Shown here piece after piece: positions 61,384 through 64,000 of a stretch of DNA of 64,000 nucleotides. Origin of the DNA: Diploscapter coronatus (Eukaryota; Nematoda; Chromadorea; Rhabditida; Rhabditidae). The position numbers and the translations under genes are program-made. The stretch covers positions 4,665,249 through 4,729,248 of the forward strand of contig OZ038423.1 in the NCBI GenBank assembly GCA_964036155.1, written 5' to 3'. Numbering within the stretch: the first letter of the stretch is position 1; each line of letters opens with the position of its first letter. The notes beneath the pieces were generated by a model. It worked only from the letters and a program-made list of their open reading frames with translations. It made no database searches and had not been told where the DNA came from.

Positions 61384-64000
61384 ATGACTCATTCCTCCAA
61401 TTGCCATATGAATCGTTTGAATCATTCACTTCTTCCTTCTGATTCATGTAAAATTGCTTCTGCATTTCTTCTGTTCCATATGAAAATATTGCAGTTCCTC
61501 CCATTTATGGCAAGGACAAGTTCTCTTATTTCCTTCAACCACAAGAATGCAGAATGGAATGCGAGTGGTTTATCCTGACTCACTCTCACTCAAGCTTTCT
61601 CTTCTTCGCTTCTAGGCTTATCGCTCGCAGTCTTGCTTCTTGCATTAGTATCGCAAGCTTTCAACAAGATGAATTCCGATACAAAGGGGAATGGACGTGT
61701 GACACGAGTTATTTCTAATCTAACAAAAATTCCCTACTATTTGAAAGTAAGCAAGTGGAAGAGCGTACCCAATGATCCAGTCGACAGTCTCTCTGACAAC
61801 ATCAGGAAGTCTCTCCAATTTGAATGGATGATGCAGGTGTTGAGTGATATGTCGAGCCGTGTTTGTGCCGGCTATTCTAAATTGTCTTCAATAATCTTGG
61901 AAATGTTTTGAGAAGATAACTGGAAAATTCGTTGAAAAAATGGTGGAGCTCAATGAACTACTAAACTATGAGAAGATTCATTCGAAGTCCTTTTTCTTTA
62001 AAGAAATTTTGAAGATCCTTCCTATATTTCACGGATCTGTGCAAAGGGTTTAGAAGAGCTAATCGACTAAGTATAAATGCTTCAAATACAAAGTCAAAAA
62101 TGCTTAAACCATATGTAAAAAAATCTGTAATAATGTGTGTTAGGCTCATAGTTTAATGTTTCACAAGTTCAGTGATTGACATTCAACATTTAGAATCACG
62201 ATTCTAGAATCTTTTAATCTTACACTACAGAAATTGCATTTTTCAGACTGAACATTTCAACCCACCTTTTCGCAGTAGCACTTTCATCTGGTGCTTTGAC
62301 GTTGTGCGCCGAATCGGCTGTGGAACTGTCCACAGGCGAATTTGCTGTGGAGAGATCCGCCGATGGACGACCCATGTTTTCAATCATAGAGGCATCCTTA
62401 AAGGCATCAACGATATTCATGAAAACTTGGAAGAACGAACGGATAAAAATGAACGCACAAATTAGATATGGATGGAATTTAGAGTTTAGCCCGAGAAATA
62501 ATTTATTTTTCATAGGAAAATTCGAAAGTTAATCGGATGAAAACAGAGTGGAACAGAGCTGGAAGAAGTCCATTTTTGAGCATGAAGGAAGGCATGAAAA
62601 CTCACCCAATCAGGGAAAATATTCGAGAGATTGAAAATCAAAATCTCATGGTCAAAGCATTGAAAATGAATATTTCTGAGATTCAAGGTTTCATTATGCA
62701 GCCTTCATAAGAGATAAATGAGTTTTGTCAGGAATCCCGTGAAGTCAATCAATAAACCAAACTTCAAATTAACTTCGAAAACAAAAACACGAAAGATTCG
62801 ATACTTCCTCATAACAGAACTATTGGATAAACACTCATGGAAAGTGATGAAAACGAATGTGAGAATTTGGAAACTTTTCAATAAATAAGATGCTATTTGG
62901 CATTCAGTGAAATATCCTGTAGAAATTGTGAAAAGTGCAAATTTCACAGTAAAAAATCTAAATGATGAATAGATTTTCCGGGAAACTGATGAAAACGTTG
63001 CGGGGAAAACTCGTGTTTTCAATATTTCAAATGTCGAGTCTTTTCTCGAGTCCTTGTGTTGCTGCTAACAATAGGAACACACGACGAGTTTCGTGTCTGG
63101 GAAGGAGAAACTCCAAGGAAAGAGCCAGAGAGGTGGGGAAGAAATGAAGGAAGAGCTGGGAATATCACAATTTTTGAGTGATATGATGAATTGATGAGGC
63201 TGAGGTGAGGCAGGCAAAATAACATGTTTACACTCAGATTCCGGAATAAATATTCAAGCTCAGCTGCAGTGTGGCGGCGACTAAAAGCCAGATAATAGAT
63301 CATGCACAGTGATATGAGTGAAAATAGAGTCGATTTTTTCCCTATGAAAGTTTGTCTGCTCATAATGCAAATGCGTCTGACATTTTAATTTCAAGTCGAT
63401 CTAGATCCACTGCAAGAGAGATTTAGATCATGCACTTACAAATACTAAAATTAACATTCGTGTTATTTTCTGAATAATAATGAAATACAACATTTTAGGA
63501 AAGTGATATAATGATACTAATATTGGCCAGCAAATTTTTAGCTTCTTTAATAAATTAATACAACAGACTCCAGGAAGGCGGCAAATATCGCGGCTTCTAA
63601 TTGGATGAATTTGCAGTTTGCAGTGCACAAAGTTATTAGCCTTTGGATTCCAAATGAGGAGCGCCTCCCTTGAGTCTCGCGGAAAGTAATGTGATAAAGC
63701 CCTTTTTCTAAATTAGCTCCATTTTAGCCGGTCTAAAATTCAACGCACCTGAACACTTTTCTAGAGCATTCAACAGAAATTCAAAAAGTCTGTTTACTAA
63801 TGATTTTAACCATATGCTAGTTTTCTTAAAATTTCTTTATGTTAAAGATAGTCTGCTGACATTTTTATGACTATCCAAATACAGGTGACGAATGGTTTTC
63901 TGTCGTTTTTCGACGCACAGATGTTCCTTTCTGTCATATTTGGCATTTGCATAGGCCTTTCCAATGCATGGGTCTGCAGTTTGGGAAGAGAATCGACAAA
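61384..64000 (+). CDS. Probable Ctr-like copper transporter, 3' end beyond window
   Basis: Three exons: 61384-61567, 61616-61836 and 63885 to the window end. The first intron is 48 nt (phase 1), the second about 2 kb (phase 0). The N-terminus carries several Met and His residues (MTHSSNCHMNRLNH). A first membrane segment reads LSLAVLLLALVSQAF after EWNASG; a charged loop follows; then SLQFEWMMQVTNGFLSFF leads to a third segment MFLSVIFGICIGLSNAW with a GxxxG motif. Order and spacing match the three-segment Ctr family, whose members pass Cu(I) through a trimer. The usual MxxxM of segment 2 is not seen, so the match is distant. A stronger donor (GTAAGC) at 61748 offers a shorter exon 2 in the same phase. 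The start codon is uncertain. Confidence 0.42.
61961..62149 (-). CDS. Small open frame with hydrophobic N-terminus (62 aa)
   Basis: An ATG-started frame inside the second intron of the Ctr-like gene, on the other strand. It reads MSLTHIITDFFTYG, a hydrophobic stretch, then a basic part HRSVKYRKDLQNFFKEKG. A TTACAG acceptor near its start suggests it might instead be an internal exon, but the phase does not fit the candidate exon at 62420-62224. No family is recognised. Confidence 0.22.
   Translation of the reverse strand: MSLTHIITDFFTYGLSIFDFVFEAFILSRLALLNPLHRSVKYRKDLQNFFKEKGLRMNLLIV
62224..62420 (-). CDS. Candidate distal alternative first exon of the MOB2 gene
   Basis: ATG opens MNIVDAFKDASMIENMG, followed by a Ser/Thr/Ala-rich acidic stretch and ATAKRWVEMFSLKNA, and ends at a GTAAGATT donor in phase 2. 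Codon choice is strongly protein-like (GCC, AAG, GAT frequent). Phase 2 again fits the internal MOB2 acceptor 25 kb away, as for the candidates at 37.7 and 47.8 kb. No other downstream acceptor tested nearby keeps the frame open. The opposite strand is open too, so the call rests on donor, codons and shared phase. Confidence 0.4.

Noticed and set aside
62224..62516. Plus-strand exon reading after the TTTTTCAG at 62247
   Set aside because: The + strand frame has no following donor and weaker codons; the minus-strand reading has ATG, good codons and a consensus donor.
1..64000. CRISPR arrays, prokaryotic operons or phage modules
   Set aside because: No regularly spaced direct repeats, no ribosome-binding sites, and introns throughout; the DNA is eukaryotic.

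Overview
The window looks like nuclear DNA of a nematode, probably a rhabditid-type worm; I cannot name the genus. Three genes recognised with confidence (a secreted EGF/ShKT/nitrobindin-like protein, lunapark and a MOB2-type kinase activator) are split into short exons by GT-AG introns, many only 40-50 nt long, with TTTCAG-type acceptors. AATAAA poly(A) signals and an AT-rich, gene-poor background full of small inverted-repeat elements agree with this. No prokaryotic operon, CRISPR array, rRNA or convincing tRNA was seen. All gene models were built by eye from splice signals and phase, so exon borders are predictions.

Layout. 1-407 (+) holds the 3' end of a PTB-domain adaptor gene (ANKS1-like). 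It converges on a minus-strand gene at 982-5088 that joins signal peptide, EGF, ShKT and nitrobindin/THAP4-like domains; the two share a nearly palindromic bidirectional poly(A) region. 5.1-15.7 kb has no intact gene. It holds repeats, a terminal-inverted-repeat element, two inverted copies of another repeat around decayed coding sequence, and a decayed, partly duplicated coding block. Lunapark lies at 15742-18753 (-), divergent from a TATA-driven gene for a 63-residue secreted peptide at 19757-20024 (+). A tentative three-exon orphan gene lies at 22041-23065 (-).

23-34 kb is a large non-coding stretch. Its middle (26-31 kb) is relatively GC-rich and strand-asymmetric: pyrimidine-rich on the + strand to about 28.4 kb, purine-rich from about 29.9 kb. 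It contains a perfect NFI-type palindrome and a 68-nt hairpin. A decayed coding fragment lies at 32.9-33.4 kb.

The MOB2 gene occupies 34511-37283 (-). Up to three candidate alternative first exons (37.7, 47.8 and 62.3 kb), all with strong donors and the same splice phase, fit an internal acceptor in its first exon. If real, the transcription unit spans about 28 kb and most of 38-62 kb is its 5' intron. The window ends in a tentative Ctr-like copper transporter gene (61384 to beyond 64000, +). There is no pathway shared by the genes: lunapark shapes ER junctions, MOB2 activates NDR kinases, the PTB protein is a signalling adaptor, and the EGF/ShKT/nitrobindin protein and the small peptide are predicted to be secreted.
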